The notes beneath the pieces are model-generated. The model was not told the origin of the DNA, ran no database searches, and saw only the letters and a list, made by a program, of their open reading frames with translations. A program made the position numbers and the translations under genes. Positions 1 to 5,103 of a DNA stretch of 5,103 nucleotides are shown piece by piece. Every line of letters starts with the position of its first letter. The first letter of the stretch is position 1. The stretch is from assembly GCA_017440445.1 (NCBI GenBank), contig JAFSHE010000238.1, positions 1-5,103 of the forward strand, written 5' to 3'. This DNA comes from Oscillospiraceae bacterium (lineage in GTDB: Bacteria > Bacillota_A > Clostridia > Oscillospirales > Ruminococcaceae).

Positions 1-2079
1 CAGGAGAGAATGGCTGTTGTAGTAGCAGCAGAGGATGCAGACAAGTTCCGTGCGCTGGCTTCCAAGGAGAACCTTGAGTCCACTCCTGTTGCTATCGTAA
101 AGGCAGAGCCCAGACTCCGCATGAACTGGAACGGTGTTACTATATGCGATATCAGCAGAGAGTTCCTGAACTCCAACGGTGCTGAAAAGCACACAAGCGT
201 TGCTGTTCCCGCTGTTAATGTAAGCTACTCCACAGGCAGGACCAATACCGCAAAGGATTGGGAGAGCCTTGTTACAGACCTTAACGTATGCTCTCAGAGA
301 GGTCTTGTTCAGAGATTTGACTCCACCATCGGTGGTGCGACAGTTCTTATGCCTTTCTCGGGAAGAACACAGCAGACTCCCGTACAGGCTATGGCAGCTA
401 AGATCCCTATGATCAATGCCACAACAAGCACATCCTCCGTTATGGCATGGGGCTTCAATCCCGCTATCTCCACACAGTCCCCCTACCACGGTGCGGTATG
501 CGCAGTTGTTGAGAGTATCGCAAAGGTAGTTGCGGCAGGCGGCGACAGCGAGAAGTGCTGGCTGACATTCCAGGAGTATTTCGAGAGAACACAGGGCAAG
601 GCAGAGCGTTGGGGCAAGCCCTTCTCCGCACTGCTCGGTGCATACAAGGCACAGCTTGAGATGGGCTGCGGCGCTATCGGCGGTAAGGACTCCATGAGCG
701 GTACCTTCGAGGATATCGATGTTCCTCCCACACTGGTTTCCTTTGCAGTTTCCACTGCTAAGGCTGAGGATATCATCTCCGCTGAGTTCAAGTGTCCTTA
801 CAGCAAGATCGGTTACATCGCTCCCGAGTACGATGAGAACGGTCTGCCGAACTTCGACAGCGTAAAGGCTGTATTCAGAAAGATAACAAAGCTTATCAAG
901 GAAAAGAAGATAATGTCCGCATGGTCTGTTGCAAACGGCGGTATTGCAGAGGGTGTGTTCAAGATGACCCTCGGCAACCATGTCGGTGCAAAGCTTGTTG
1001 AACTTACAGACGACGAGCTGTTCACACCTGTTTACGGTGCATTCGTTCTTGAGATGACAGAGGATATCGATGGTATCCGAACCATCGGTGAGACTGTTAC
1101 AGAGTACGAGATCACCTGCGGCGGCGTAAAGCTTGATATCGCTTCTCTGGAGAAGAAGTGGAACGATGTTCTGGAGCCTATCTTCAAGGCGCAGCTCCCT
1201 GAGATGCCCGCTCCCGAAACCATCGCTTACGACAAGGGCTGTGAGCTGCTTGAAACTCACACCTGTCCCAAGATCGCAAAGCCCAAGGTACTTATCCCTG
1301 TATTCCCCGGCACAAACTGCGAGTACGACATGGCTAACGCATTCAACCGTTACGGCGGTGACAGCGAGATATTCGTTATCCGCAACCTCTCTGCTGCTGA
1401 TATGGAGGAGAGCGTAGCTGAGTTCACACGTCTTATCAAGCAGTCGCAGATGATCGCTATCCCCGGCGGCTTCTCCGGCGGTGACGAGCCTGAGGGTTCC
1501 GCAAAGTTCATAAATGCATTCTTCCGCAACCCTGCCGTTAAGGAGGCAGTAGAGGAGATGCTGTATACACGTGACGGTCTGATGATCGGTATTTGTAACG
1601 GCTTCCAGGCGCTTATCAAGCTGGGTCTTGTTCCTTTCGGAAAGATAGTTCCCCTTACAGCTGAAAGCCCCACACTGACATACAACTCCATCGGACGTCA
1701 CCAGTCACAGCTGACTATGACAAGAATATGCACAAACAAGTCCCCCTGGCTGATGCATACAAAGGTCGGCGATCTGCATAATATCCCGATCTCCCACGGT
1801 GAGGGCCGCTTCGTAGCTCCCGAGGCTGTTATCAAGGAGCTTATCGCAAACGGTCAGGTCGCAACTCAGTATGTTGATCTGAAGGGCAATCCCACAATGG
1901 ATGTTGCGTACAATCCCAACAGCTCTATGTACGCTATCGAGGGTATCATCTCTCCCGATGGACGTGTACTTGGTAAGATGGGTCACACAGAGCGTCTTAC
2001 ACCCAACGTTGCAAAGAACGTTGACGGAAACAAGGAGCAGCTGCTGTTCAAGGGCGGCGTGGACTACTTCAGAGGCTAA
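1..2079 (+). CDS. purL: Phosphoribosylformylglycinamidine synthase (FGAM synthase), C-terminal part; 5' end outside window
   Basis: The enzyme converts FGAR, glutamine and ATP to FGAM in the fourth step of de novo purine synthesis in the cytosol. About 692 residues are visible. The single-chain clostridial/streptococcal form is about 1,240 residues, so some 550 N-terminal residues lie upstream. The frame is open from base 1, and its first residues (QERMAVVV) are internal family sequence, so the ATG at 10 is not the start. The synthase part shows the glycine-rich GGKDSMSG motif (679-702) and an SVANGGIAEG segment typical of the AIRS-like C-terminal domain. From about 1285 a fused class I glutamine amidotransferase domain begins (VFPGTNCEYD). 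Its nucleophile cysteine is in GICNGFQ (codon 1594-1596), and the His and Glu of the triad are in GHTER (1984-1986 and 1990-1992). All catalytic residues in view are intact. Codon use is even, as in a well-expressed housekeeping gene. No purine neighbour follows, so this is probably the last or only gene of its transcript. Confidence 0.96.
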   Translation, partial: QERMAVVVAAEDADKFRALASKENLESTPVAIVKAEPRLRMNWNGVTICDISREFLNSNGAEKHTSVAVPAVNVSYSTGRTNTAKDWESLVTDLNVCSQRGLVQRFDSTIGGATVLMPFSGRTQQTPVQAMAAKIPMINATTSTSSVMAWGFNPAISTQSPYHGAVCAVVESIAKVVAAGGDSEKCWLTFQEYFERTQGKAERWGKPFSALLGAYKAQLEMGCGAIGGKDSMSGTFEDIDVPPTLVSFAVSTAKAEDIISAEFKCPYSKIGYIAPEYDENGLPNFDSVKAVFRKITKLIKEKKIMSAWSVANGGIAEGVFKMTLGNHVGAKLVELTDDELFTPVYGAFVLEMTEDIDGIRTIGETVTEYEITCGGVKLDIASLEKKWNDVLEPIFKAQLPEMPAPETIAYDKGCELLETHTCPKIAKPKVLIPVFPGTNCEYDMANAFNRYGGDSEIFVIRNLSAADMEESVAEFTRLIKQSQMIAIPGGFSGGDEPEGSAKFINAFFRNPAVKEAVEEMLYTRDGLMIGICNGFQALIKLGLVPFGKIVPLTAESPTLTYNSIGRHQSQLTMTRICTNKSPWLMHTKVGDLHNIPISHGEGRFVAPEAVIKELIANGQVATQYVDLKGNPTMDVAYNPNSSMYAIEGIISPDGRVLGKMGHTERLTPNVAKNVDGNKEQLLFKGGVDYFRG

Positions 2080-2085
2080 GATTTA

Positions 2086-2118
2086 TAAAAAAGCGCAGAG
2101 GAAACTCTGCGCTTTTTG
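2086..2118 (+). terminator. Intrinsic terminator after purL
   Basis: A perfect 9-bp stem, AGCGCAGAG (2092-2100) with CTCTGCGCT (2105-2113), is closed by a GAAA (GNRA) tetraloop. It is flanked by an A-run (2087-2092) and a T-run (2113-2117), which extend the pairing and supply the U-tract. It starts a few bases after the purL stop codon. The A/T symmetry would also let it work on the minus strand. Confidence 0.93.
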
Positions 2119-2120
2119 TG

Positions 2121-2149
2121 TTGAAAGATATTACGAATTATGCTATTAT
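2121..2149 (+). promoter_or_regulatory. Vegetative-type (sigma A) extended -10 promoter upstream of the ECF operon
   Basis: TTGAAA (2121-2126) is followed after 17 bp by TATTAT (2144-2149), with a TGC extended -10 element at 2141-2143. A shifted TATAAT reading at 2147-2152 would give a 20-bp spacer and is less likely. The site lies directly behind the purL terminator and would give a leader of roughly 80 nt, reading through the ECF-type promoter. It is read from consensus only. Confidence 0.65.
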
Positions 2150-2176
2150 AATATTTGTAAAATTTCTAAAATTTTT

Positions 2177-2202
2177 TGTAACGAAATACATTTTCTCTCG
2201 TC
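2177..2202 (+). promoter_or_regulatory. ECF-sigma-type promoter, probably autoregulatory
   Basis: TGTAAC (2177-2182), then 16 bp, then CGTC (2199-2202), followed by TAA. This is the bipartite form recognised by Firmicute ECF sigma factors such as Bacillus SigW, SigM, SigX and SigV (TGNAAC, N16-17, CGTM). An AT-rich stretch of A and T runs (2158-2177) sits just upstream of the -35, as is common at ECF promoters. Transcription would start near 2208-2212, about 30 nt before the sigma-factor start codon. ECF factors commonly activate their own operon, so the position fits. Recognition by this particular sigma factor is inferred. Confidence 0.68.
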
Positions 2203-2224
2203 TAATCTATGAAAGCCACAGAAA

Positions 2225-2241
2225 AGAGGTGAGGTTTGGTG
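2225..2241 (+). promoter_or_regulatory. Ribosome binding site deciding the GTG start of the sigma factor
   Basis: AGAGGTGAGG (2225-2234) matches the 16S rRNA 3' end well. From the AGGTGA core the spacing to GTG at 2239 is 6 nt, against 3 nt to the TTG at 2236. GTG at 2239 is therefore the better start, giving a protein that begins MDHEKLY. Confidence 0.7.
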
Positions 2242-2715
2242 GATCATGAAAAGCTGTACAGAACATATTACATGGATGTTTTCTCTTATGCAATGACTAT
2301 AATGAAGGATAAAACGCAGGCAGAGGAGATAACTCAGGATGTGTTTTTCCGTGCGATGAACAGCAAAAAGCAGTTTGAGGGGCGTTCAGCGGAGCTTACA
2401 TGGCTGTGCGCTATCGCAAAGAACGCCTGCATGGATGAGCTTCGTAGGCAAAACAGGACAACTCCGCTGGAGGAGGATGTCGAGGCTGAGAGCAGCTTCG
2501 CAGAGCGATTAGAGGACAAGGACACTCTGCTTCAGATACACCGAACACTTCATGCGATGGAGGAGCCATACAAAGAGGTGTTTCAGCTGCGTGTATTCGG
2601 TGAGCTGTCATTTGCGGATATTGCAAGGATATTCGGAAAGACGGAATCATGGGCAAGAGTAACCTATCACAGGGCACGGTTAAAGCTTCAGGAAAGGATG
2701 AGTGGATATGAGTAA
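2239..2715 (+). CDS. ECF-family RNA polymerase sigma factor (sigma-70 family)
   Basis: A 158-residue protein, normal for ECF factors, which keep only regions 2 and 4. Region 2 (about residues 5-72) contains the AEEITQDVF core-binding helix and the TWLCAIAKNACMDELRR stretch, the equivalent of the promoter -10 melting and recognition part. An acidic linker follows (78-95). Region 4 (about 99-152) holds the helix-turn-helix FGELSFADIARIFGKTESWARVTYHRARLKL, which reads the -35. The product directs RNA polymerase to a stress or envelope regulon once freed from its anti-sigma factor. The next gene, overlapping by 8 nt, encodes a zinc-finger membrane protein of the expected anti-sigma type. A TGTAAC/CGTC promoter upstream suggests positive autoregulation. 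The start is taken as GTG 2239 on ribosome-binding-site spacing; TTG 2236 would add one residue. The exact ECF subgroup and the inducing signal cannot be read from the sequence. Confidence 0.93.
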   Translation: MDHEKLYRTYYMDVFSYAMTIMKDKTQAEEITQDVFFRAMNSKKQFEGRSAELTWLCAIAKNACMDELRRQNRTTPLEEDVEAESSFAERLEDKDTLLQIHRTLHAMEEPYKEVFQLRVFGELSFADIARIFGKTESWARVTYHRARLKLQERMSGYE

Positions 2716-3676
2716 ATATAGTTGTGCAATAATACAGGATCTGTTAGCACTGTATCATGACGGAGTATGCAGCGAGGACAGCCGTCAGGCGGTAGAGCAG
2801 CACCTCTCCGAGTGTGAAAAGTGCAGTGGCATGGCAAAGCTGCTCCAGAATACTGAGCTTGAAAGCAGTATTTCTGAGCAGGCAGGCGGTGTGCTTAAAA
2901 GACACGGAAAAAAACAGCGCAGGACAATTGTCATAATTATTTCAGTAGCGCTTATCGCACTTGCTGCGGTGTTGTTCTTCGGGGTGATAAGACCTCGTGT
3001 GGAGTTAAACAAGCTTATCAATGATTATATCCCCGAGGTAGGGAAGAGCGCAGAGTATTTCACTTCATACGATATAACGGATGAAAGCCTGGTAACACTG
3101 GAAACGGAAGTCATGTCTATTGACATCCCTGCAAATTATGTTCAGAAAGACTTAGGAGAGCTTCAGTCGGTGATGTATCATGACAGTAATAATGCTGATC
3201 GATCTGTCATGGTGATAACTTCGCACACCGATATGAGCGATATGAACCTTTTCTGCCGTGATAATTATGACGACGTTTCCGATGAGGAATATGAGCAGAT
3301 AGTTAAATACCTGAAAAATTGGTTTGGCGCACTTGGAAACGGGTTGCCTGACTCCTCATACGGAACATATAAGTGTATATACCTGCTTAATGATGATGAC
3401 CGAAGCTTCTGGAACATAGGTCAGAATATTGCGTTCGGTATCATGGGTCTGATGAAAAACGAGCTACCGCTATTTGGAGATGTGGTGTATATCTACGAAA
3501 CGGATGATATGTGTGGTTTTGTATATGTGGCTATGCCGAAAGAACAGCAGGATTTTTACAGAGTTACGGCAGATTTTTACAGCACAGATGACCTGAATAC
3601 TCCGCATACTGTGATGATCCGCTCCGAAACCCTTGAGGAGGCTTATTCGATAATTAACTCTATCACATTTGAATAA
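2708..3676 (+). CDS. Zinc-finger (zf-HC2) transmembrane anti-sigma factor with unassigned extracytoplasmic domain
   Basis: A 322-residue protein. The N-terminal cytoplasmic part (1-45) has the anti-sigma zinc-binding pattern: Cys6, then His32-x3-Cys36-x2-Cys39 (HLSECEKC). A basic stretch (KRHGKKQRR, 64-72) precedes one hydrophobic helix (about 73-94), so the N-terminus should face the cytoplasm and residues 95-322 the outside. The outer domain is acidic, has three cysteines (183, 223, 269), and shows a SIDIPANYV strand near its start and an AYSIINSITF end. Start ATG 2708 has AAAGGA at 2693-2698; GTG 2702 in the same frame is too close to that site. The gene overlaps the sigma-factor stop (ATGAGTAA), which suggests translational coupling and balanced amounts of the pair. 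The expected role is to sequester the upstream sigma factor at the membrane and release it on an outside signal. The role is inferred from domain layout and operon position; the signal is unknown. Confidence 0.87.
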   Translation: MSKYSCAIIQDLLALYHDGVCSEDSRQAVEQHLSECEKCSGMAKLLQNTELESSISEQAGGVLKRHGKKQRRTIVIIISVALIALAAVLFFGVIRPRVELNKLINDYIPEVGKSAEYFTSYDITDESLVTLETEVMSIDIPANYVQKDLGELQSVMYHDSNNADRSVMVITSHTDMSDMNLFCRDNYDDVSDEEYEQIVKYLKNWFGALGNGLPDSSYGTYKCIYLLNDDDRSFWNIGQNIAFGIMGLMKNELPLFGDVVYIYETDDMCGFVYVAMPKEQQDFYRVTADFYSTDDLNTPHTVMIRSETLEEAYSIINSITFE

Positions 3677-3681
3677 ACACA

Positions 3682-3709
3682 AAACCCGAGAGGTGCGCCT
3701 CTCGGGTTT
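3682..3709. terminator. Bidirectional terminator between the convergent anti-sigma and XRE genes
   Basis: A perfect 12-bp stem, AAACCCGAGAGG (3682-3693) with CCTCTCGGGTTT (3698-3709), has the 4-base loop TGCG. It lies between two convergent genes, 5 nt after the plus-strand stop and 27 nt after the minus-strand stop. The plus-strand tail is TTTGCTGTTTTA; the minus-strand tail is TTTTGTGTTTATT. Both are moderately U-rich, so it probably serves both genes. Confidence 0.88.
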
Positions 3710-3736
3710 GCTGTTTTATCGGGCGTAGATGTGTGC

Positions 3737-4063
3737 TTACTGATTGTTCTCAAGAATGTCTATCATTCCGAATAAAATACGCTTGCTTTTGGCGTCCAGC
3801 CGTGAGATCTTTGCGCACAAGGTGCTGTCGGTAAGCTCTGAGTCTGCGCTTGCTGCGCCCAGCAGCAGATAGTCAGGGGTGGTGCGGAGAGCTTCGCATA
3901 AATTCATTATGACTTCCAGGCTTGGAATTGAACGCCCTGTTTCAAGGTTTGAAATGTATTTATAGTTGACATTGATCATTTCACATACCTGATACTGCTT
4001 TAATCCTAATTCTTTCCGCCTTTTTGCCATGCGTTTTCCGACTTCTTTATAGTCTATATTCAT
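3737..4063 (-). CDS. XRE / Cro-C1 family helix-turn-helix transcriptional regulator
   Basis: A 108-residue DNA-binding protein. The HTH_3 domain fills about residues 7-68 and shows the family pattern: GKRMAKRRKELGLKQYQV (helices 1-2), recognition helix NYKYISNLETGRSIPS (33-48), and a closing PDYLLLG (63-69). The rest (70-108) is a short tail ending in a predicted helix (SKRILFGMIDILEN), too small for a ligand-binding or peptidase domain. The start is the ATG at 4061-4063, because AGAGGTGA (minus strand, 4071-4078) sits 7 nt upstream; an upstream ATG at 4106-4108 in the same frame lacks such a site. The protein probably binds DNA as a dimer. It is transcribed away from the TM2-domain gene with 155 bp between start codons, so it is a candidate regulator of that gene and of itself. 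No toxin partner or phage gene lies nearby, so an antitoxin or phage-repressor role is not supported. Confidence 0.9.
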   Translation of the reverse strand: MNIDYKEVGKRMAKRRKELGLKQYQVCEMINVNYKYISNLETGRSIPSLEVIMNLCEALRTTPDYLLLGAASADSELTDSTLCAKISRLDAKSKRILFGMIDILENNQ

Positions 4064-4117
4064 TATTGCTTCACCTCTTGTTATTATGTTACCAATACAG
4101 CAAGCCAATTAAAACAA

Positions 4118-4144
4118 CTTATATGAGGGATTACTGCTTGACAA
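4118..4144 (-). promoter_or_regulatory. Possible promoter of the XRE regulator gene
   Basis: On the minus strand TTGTCA (4139-4144) is followed after 15 bp by TATAAG (4118-4123). Each hexamer matches the sigma A consensus in five of six positions, but the spacer is short. The leader would be about 48 nt. The -35 lies on the same bases as the plus-strand TTGACA of the divergent gene. Other candidates closer to the gene would place the transcription start inside the ribosome binding site. Confidence 0.4.
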
Positions 4145-4166
4145 ACAGCAAATTCTATGATATACT
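4138..4166 (+). promoter_or_regulatory. Sigma A promoter of the TM2-domain gene
   Basis: A consensus TTGACA (4138-4143), a 17-bp spacer, and TATACT (4161-4166) with a TGA extended -10 (4158-4160). This is a strong promoter by sequence. Transcription would start near 4173, giving a leader of about 45 nt before the ATG at 4219. Confidence 0.82.
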
Positions 4167-4218
4167 AAGAAAAAAACATGCAATTCTTACTGAGAGGCAG
4201 AAAACGGAGGTGTTTGTT

Positions 4219-4644
4219 ATGGAAACCAATGTCAGCACTAAATCAAATGATATTTCTTCGGCAGAGAGCGTACAGTCACCGCAGCCAACAAAGTTCTGCA
4301 AGTTTTGTGGAGGCAGGATACCTATTGATGCGGTACTGTGTACATTATGTGGCAGGCAGGTGGAGGAAATGCATGGTGCAGCCGCCGCTCAGCCTCAGGT
4401 AGTTATAAATAATGCTAACACTAACACTAATACAAATATGGTTGGCGGTATTGGAATGCGTGCAAAAAATAAGTGGACAGCATTTTTGCTGTGCCTGCTT
4501 CTTGGATATTTTGGTGCGCATAAATTTTATGAGGGCAAGGCAGGTATGGGAATACTATACATATTTACCGTGGGTTTATTCGGTATAGGCTGGCTTATTG
4601 ACTGTATCATTCTTCTTACAAAGCCAAACCCATATTATATATAA
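4219..4644 (+). CDS. Zinc-ribbon and TM2-domain membrane protein
   Basis: A 141-residue protein. The N-terminal 24 residues are polar and probably disordered. A short zinc ribbon follows (CKFCGGRIPIDAVLCTLCG; Cys27, Cys30, Cys41, Cys44). A linker contains an Asn/Thr repeat (64-73). The C-terminal TM2 domain (about 82-135) has two hydrophobic helices joined by a short turn: KNKWTAFLLCLLLGYFGAHKFYEGKAGMGILYIFTVGLFGIGWLID. It carries the family's GxxGAHxFYxGK turn and the conserved Asp after the second helix. Start ATG 4219 has GGAGGTG (4206-4212) 6 nt upstream and lies behind a strong promoter; the longer open frame upstream lacks support. TM2 proteins are widespread in bacteria but have no settled biochemical role, so no function is assigned. 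The zinc ribbon probably mediates contacts on the cytoplasmic side. The divergent XRE gene is its likeliest regulator. Confidence 0.88.
   Translation: METNVSTKSNDISSAESVQSPQPTKFCKFCGGRIPIDAVLCTLCGRQVEEMHGAAAAQPQVVINNANTNTNTNMVGGIGMRAKNKWTAFLLCLLLGYFGAHKFYEGKAGMGILYIFTVGLFGIGWLIDCIILLTKPNPYYI
4414..4437 (+). repeat. Short Asn-Thr coding repeat in the TM2-gene linker
   Basis: Two exact AACACT hexamers (4417-4428) are flanked by degenerate copies, coding for alternating Asn and Thr between the zinc ribbon and the membrane domain. It is a flexible linker; copy number could vary by slippage between strains. Confidence 0.5.
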
Positions 4645-4660
4645 AGGCTATCCGAAAGTG

Positions 4661-4686
4661 GGGCGCAGGAGGTTTTCCTGCGCTTT
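4661..4686 (+). terminator. Hairpin just after the TM2-domain gene, weak terminator
   Basis: An 8-bp perfect stem, GCGCAGGA (4663-4670) with TCCTGCGC (4676-4683), has a 5-base loop and two possible G-U pairs at its base. Only TTTG follows, so the U-tract is poor. It may act as a partial terminator or protect the 3' end of the mRNA, with the hairpin at 4713 finishing termination. Confidence 0.55.
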
Positions 4687-4712
4687 GTCCATTGTAGTAG
4701 CAAAAATAACGT

Positions 4713-4745
4713 AAAGCGACTTATAATGAGGTCGCTTTTTTGTTT
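4713..4745 (+). terminator. Intrinsic terminator between the TM2 gene and the aminotransferase gene
   Basis: The stem AAAGCGAC (4713-4720) pairs with GTCGCTTT (4731-4738) and can be extended inward by a wobble and an A-T pair. A six-T run (4736-4741), then GTTT, follows. This is the stronger of the two hairpins in this gap and insulates the downstream promoter. Confidence 0.82.
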
Positions 4746-4774
4746 GTGCTTGATATGTTTTTTCACGAAAAAAC

Positions 4775-4803
4775 TTTACTTTTCAGTAGAATAGTGCTAT
4801 AAT
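4775..4803 (+). promoter_or_regulatory. ilvE: Extended -10 promoter of the aminotransferase gene
   Basis: A perfect TATAAT (4798-4803) is preceded by TGC (4795-4797). At a 17-bp spacer the -35 is TTTACT (4775-4780), four of six consensus bases, a weakness an extended -10 can offset. The start site would be near 4810, giving a leader of about 60 nt. Confidence 0.75.
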
Positions 4804-4825
4804 ATACAATGTATTATTAGAATGT

Positions 4826-4853
4826 GTCTGCACAAAGGGCATAGCCCGCAGAC
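4826..4853 (+). other. Structured leader hairpin before the aminotransferase ribosome binding site
   Basis: GTCTGC (4826-4831) pairs with GCAGAC (4848-4853). Inside it GGGC (4837-4840) pairs with GCCC (4844-4847) around an ATA loop. The 3' arms are contiguous, so the fold is a 10-bp helix with a 5-base bulge (ACAAA) on the 5' side. No T-run follows, so it is not a terminator. The ribosome binding site (AGGAAAGGA, 4854-4862) begins one base after it or overlaps its last base. It could tune translation or bind a regulator; no known riboswitch class was recognised. Confidence 0.5.
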
Positions 4854-4869
4854 AGGAAAGGACAACACT

Positions 4870-5103
4870 ATGAATATCAGAATTGAAAAGACAACCGCTC
4901 CCAAGGCAAAGCCCATAGACGAGTCTGCACTCGGCTTTGGTAAGATCTTTACCGACCACATGTTCATCATGGAATATGATACAGGTATGGGCTGGCACGA
5001 TGCAAGGATCGTTCCTTATCAGGAGATCTCCCTTTCTCCCGCAGCTATGGTTTTCCACTATGGTCAGGAGATATTCGAGGGCATGAAGGCTTACAGAACT
5101 CCC
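4870..5103 (+). CDS. ilvE: Branched-chain amino acid aminotransferase, N-terminal part; 3' end outside window
   Basis: The first 78 residues of a PLP-dependent fold-type IV aminotransferase. The family moves the amino group between glutamate and the keto acids of leucine, isoleucine and valine, the last step of their synthesis and the first of their breakdown. Seen here: LGFGKIFTDHMFIMEYDTGMGWHDARIVPY, then SLSPAAMVFHYGQEIFEGMKAYRTP. The HYGQ-IFEGMKAYR block is the family's N-terminal signature, of the longer BCAT clade (about 340-360 residues). The PLP lysine and remaining catalytic residues lie beyond the window. Start ATG 4870 has AAAGGA (4857-4862) 7 nt upstream. An in-frame ATG at 4822 has no ribosome binding site and would run through the leader hairpin. 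The gene has its own promoter and is insulated from upstream by two hairpins, so it is regulated separately from the TM2 gene. Codon use resembles that of purL. Confidence 0.93.
   Translation, partial: MNIRIEKTTAPKAKPIDESALGFGKIFTDHMFIMEYDTGMGWHDARIVPYQEISLSPAAMVFHYGQEIFEGMKAYRTP

Noticed and set aside
10..12. ATG at 10 with an AGGAGA-like stretch before it as a true gene start
   Set aside because: The frame is open from base 1 and the residues before it (QER) continue conserved internal PurL sequence. The protein from 10 would also lack over 40% of the normal length.
2092..2113. Shared GCGCAG stems in the hairpins at 2092 and 4663 as copies of a dispersed repeat
   Set aside because: Only the GC-rich stem core is alike; loops and flanks differ. 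This is expected for independent terminators.
4064..4108. Fifteen-residue N-terminal extension of the XRE protein
   Set aside because: Its codons include the ribosome binding site of the downstream ATG, and the extension is not family sequence.
4024..4218. Longer TM2 protein starting upstream of 4219
   Set aside because: The extra segment runs antisense over the start of the XRE gene and through the promoter, has no ribosome binding site, and the ATG at 4219 has an ideal GGAGGTG.
3737..4644. XRE plus small membrane protein as a toxin-antitoxin or phage module
   Set aside because: The genes are divergent rather than in one operon, the TM2 protein is not a known toxin type, and no phage or integrase gene is present.
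4822..4869. Leader peptide or alternative in-frame start (MCLHKGHSPQ...) before the aminotransferase
   Set aside because: It has no ribosome binding site and no stop before the main ATG, lacks runs of Leu/Ile/Val codons, and overlaps the leader hairpin.
4783..5058. Minus-strand open frame of 91 codons
   Set aside because: It is antisense to the aminotransferase gene and its promoter, has no recognisable protein features, and is a shadow of the real coding frame.

Overview
The window looks like chromosomal DNA of a low-to-moderate GC Firmicute of the class Clostridia, most like a Ruminococcus-type member of the Oscillospiraceae. This is inferred from the long fused clostridial PurL, the Gram-positive ribosome binding sites (AGGTGA, GGAGGTG), extended -10 promoters, and an ECF promoter of the TGTAAC/CGTC type known from Bacillus and its relatives. 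Species cannot be fixed from the sequence alone.

Layout, left to right. (1) 1-2079, +: the 3' part of purL (formylglycinamidine ribonucleotide synthase with a fused glutaminase domain), closed by a strong terminator. (2) 2121-3676, +: a two-gene operon encoding an ECF-family sigma factor and, overlapping it by 8 nt, a zinc-finger membrane anti-sigma factor. It is preceded by a vegetative-type promoter and then by an ECF-type promoter that is probably autoregulatory. A perfect 12-bp hairpin follows and can stop transcription from both sides. (3) 3737-4063, -: a small XRE/Cro-C1 helix-turn-helix regulator. (4) 4219-4644, +: a zinc-ribbon plus TM2-domain membrane protein, divergent from the regulator; the two promoters appear to share their -35 region. 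Two hairpins follow. (5) 4775-5103, +: an extended -10 promoter, a compact leader hairpin, and the 5' end of a branched-chain amino acid aminotransferase gene (ilvE type), cut by the window edge.

The two edge genes are housekeeping biosynthesis genes (purines and branched-chain amino acids). The middle holds two small regulatory modules. The first is a membrane signal-transduction switch: the anti-sigma factor holds the sigma factor until an unknown extracellular cue releases it. The second is a divergent regulator/membrane-protein pair in which the regulator may control its neighbour and itself. No mobile element, CRISPR array, tRNA or rRNA is visible. Nothing here amounts to a clearly new large system. 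The most notable points are the ECF autoregulatory promoter, the unassigned sensor domain of the anti-sigma factor, the overlapping divergent promoters, and the structured leader before the aminotransferase.
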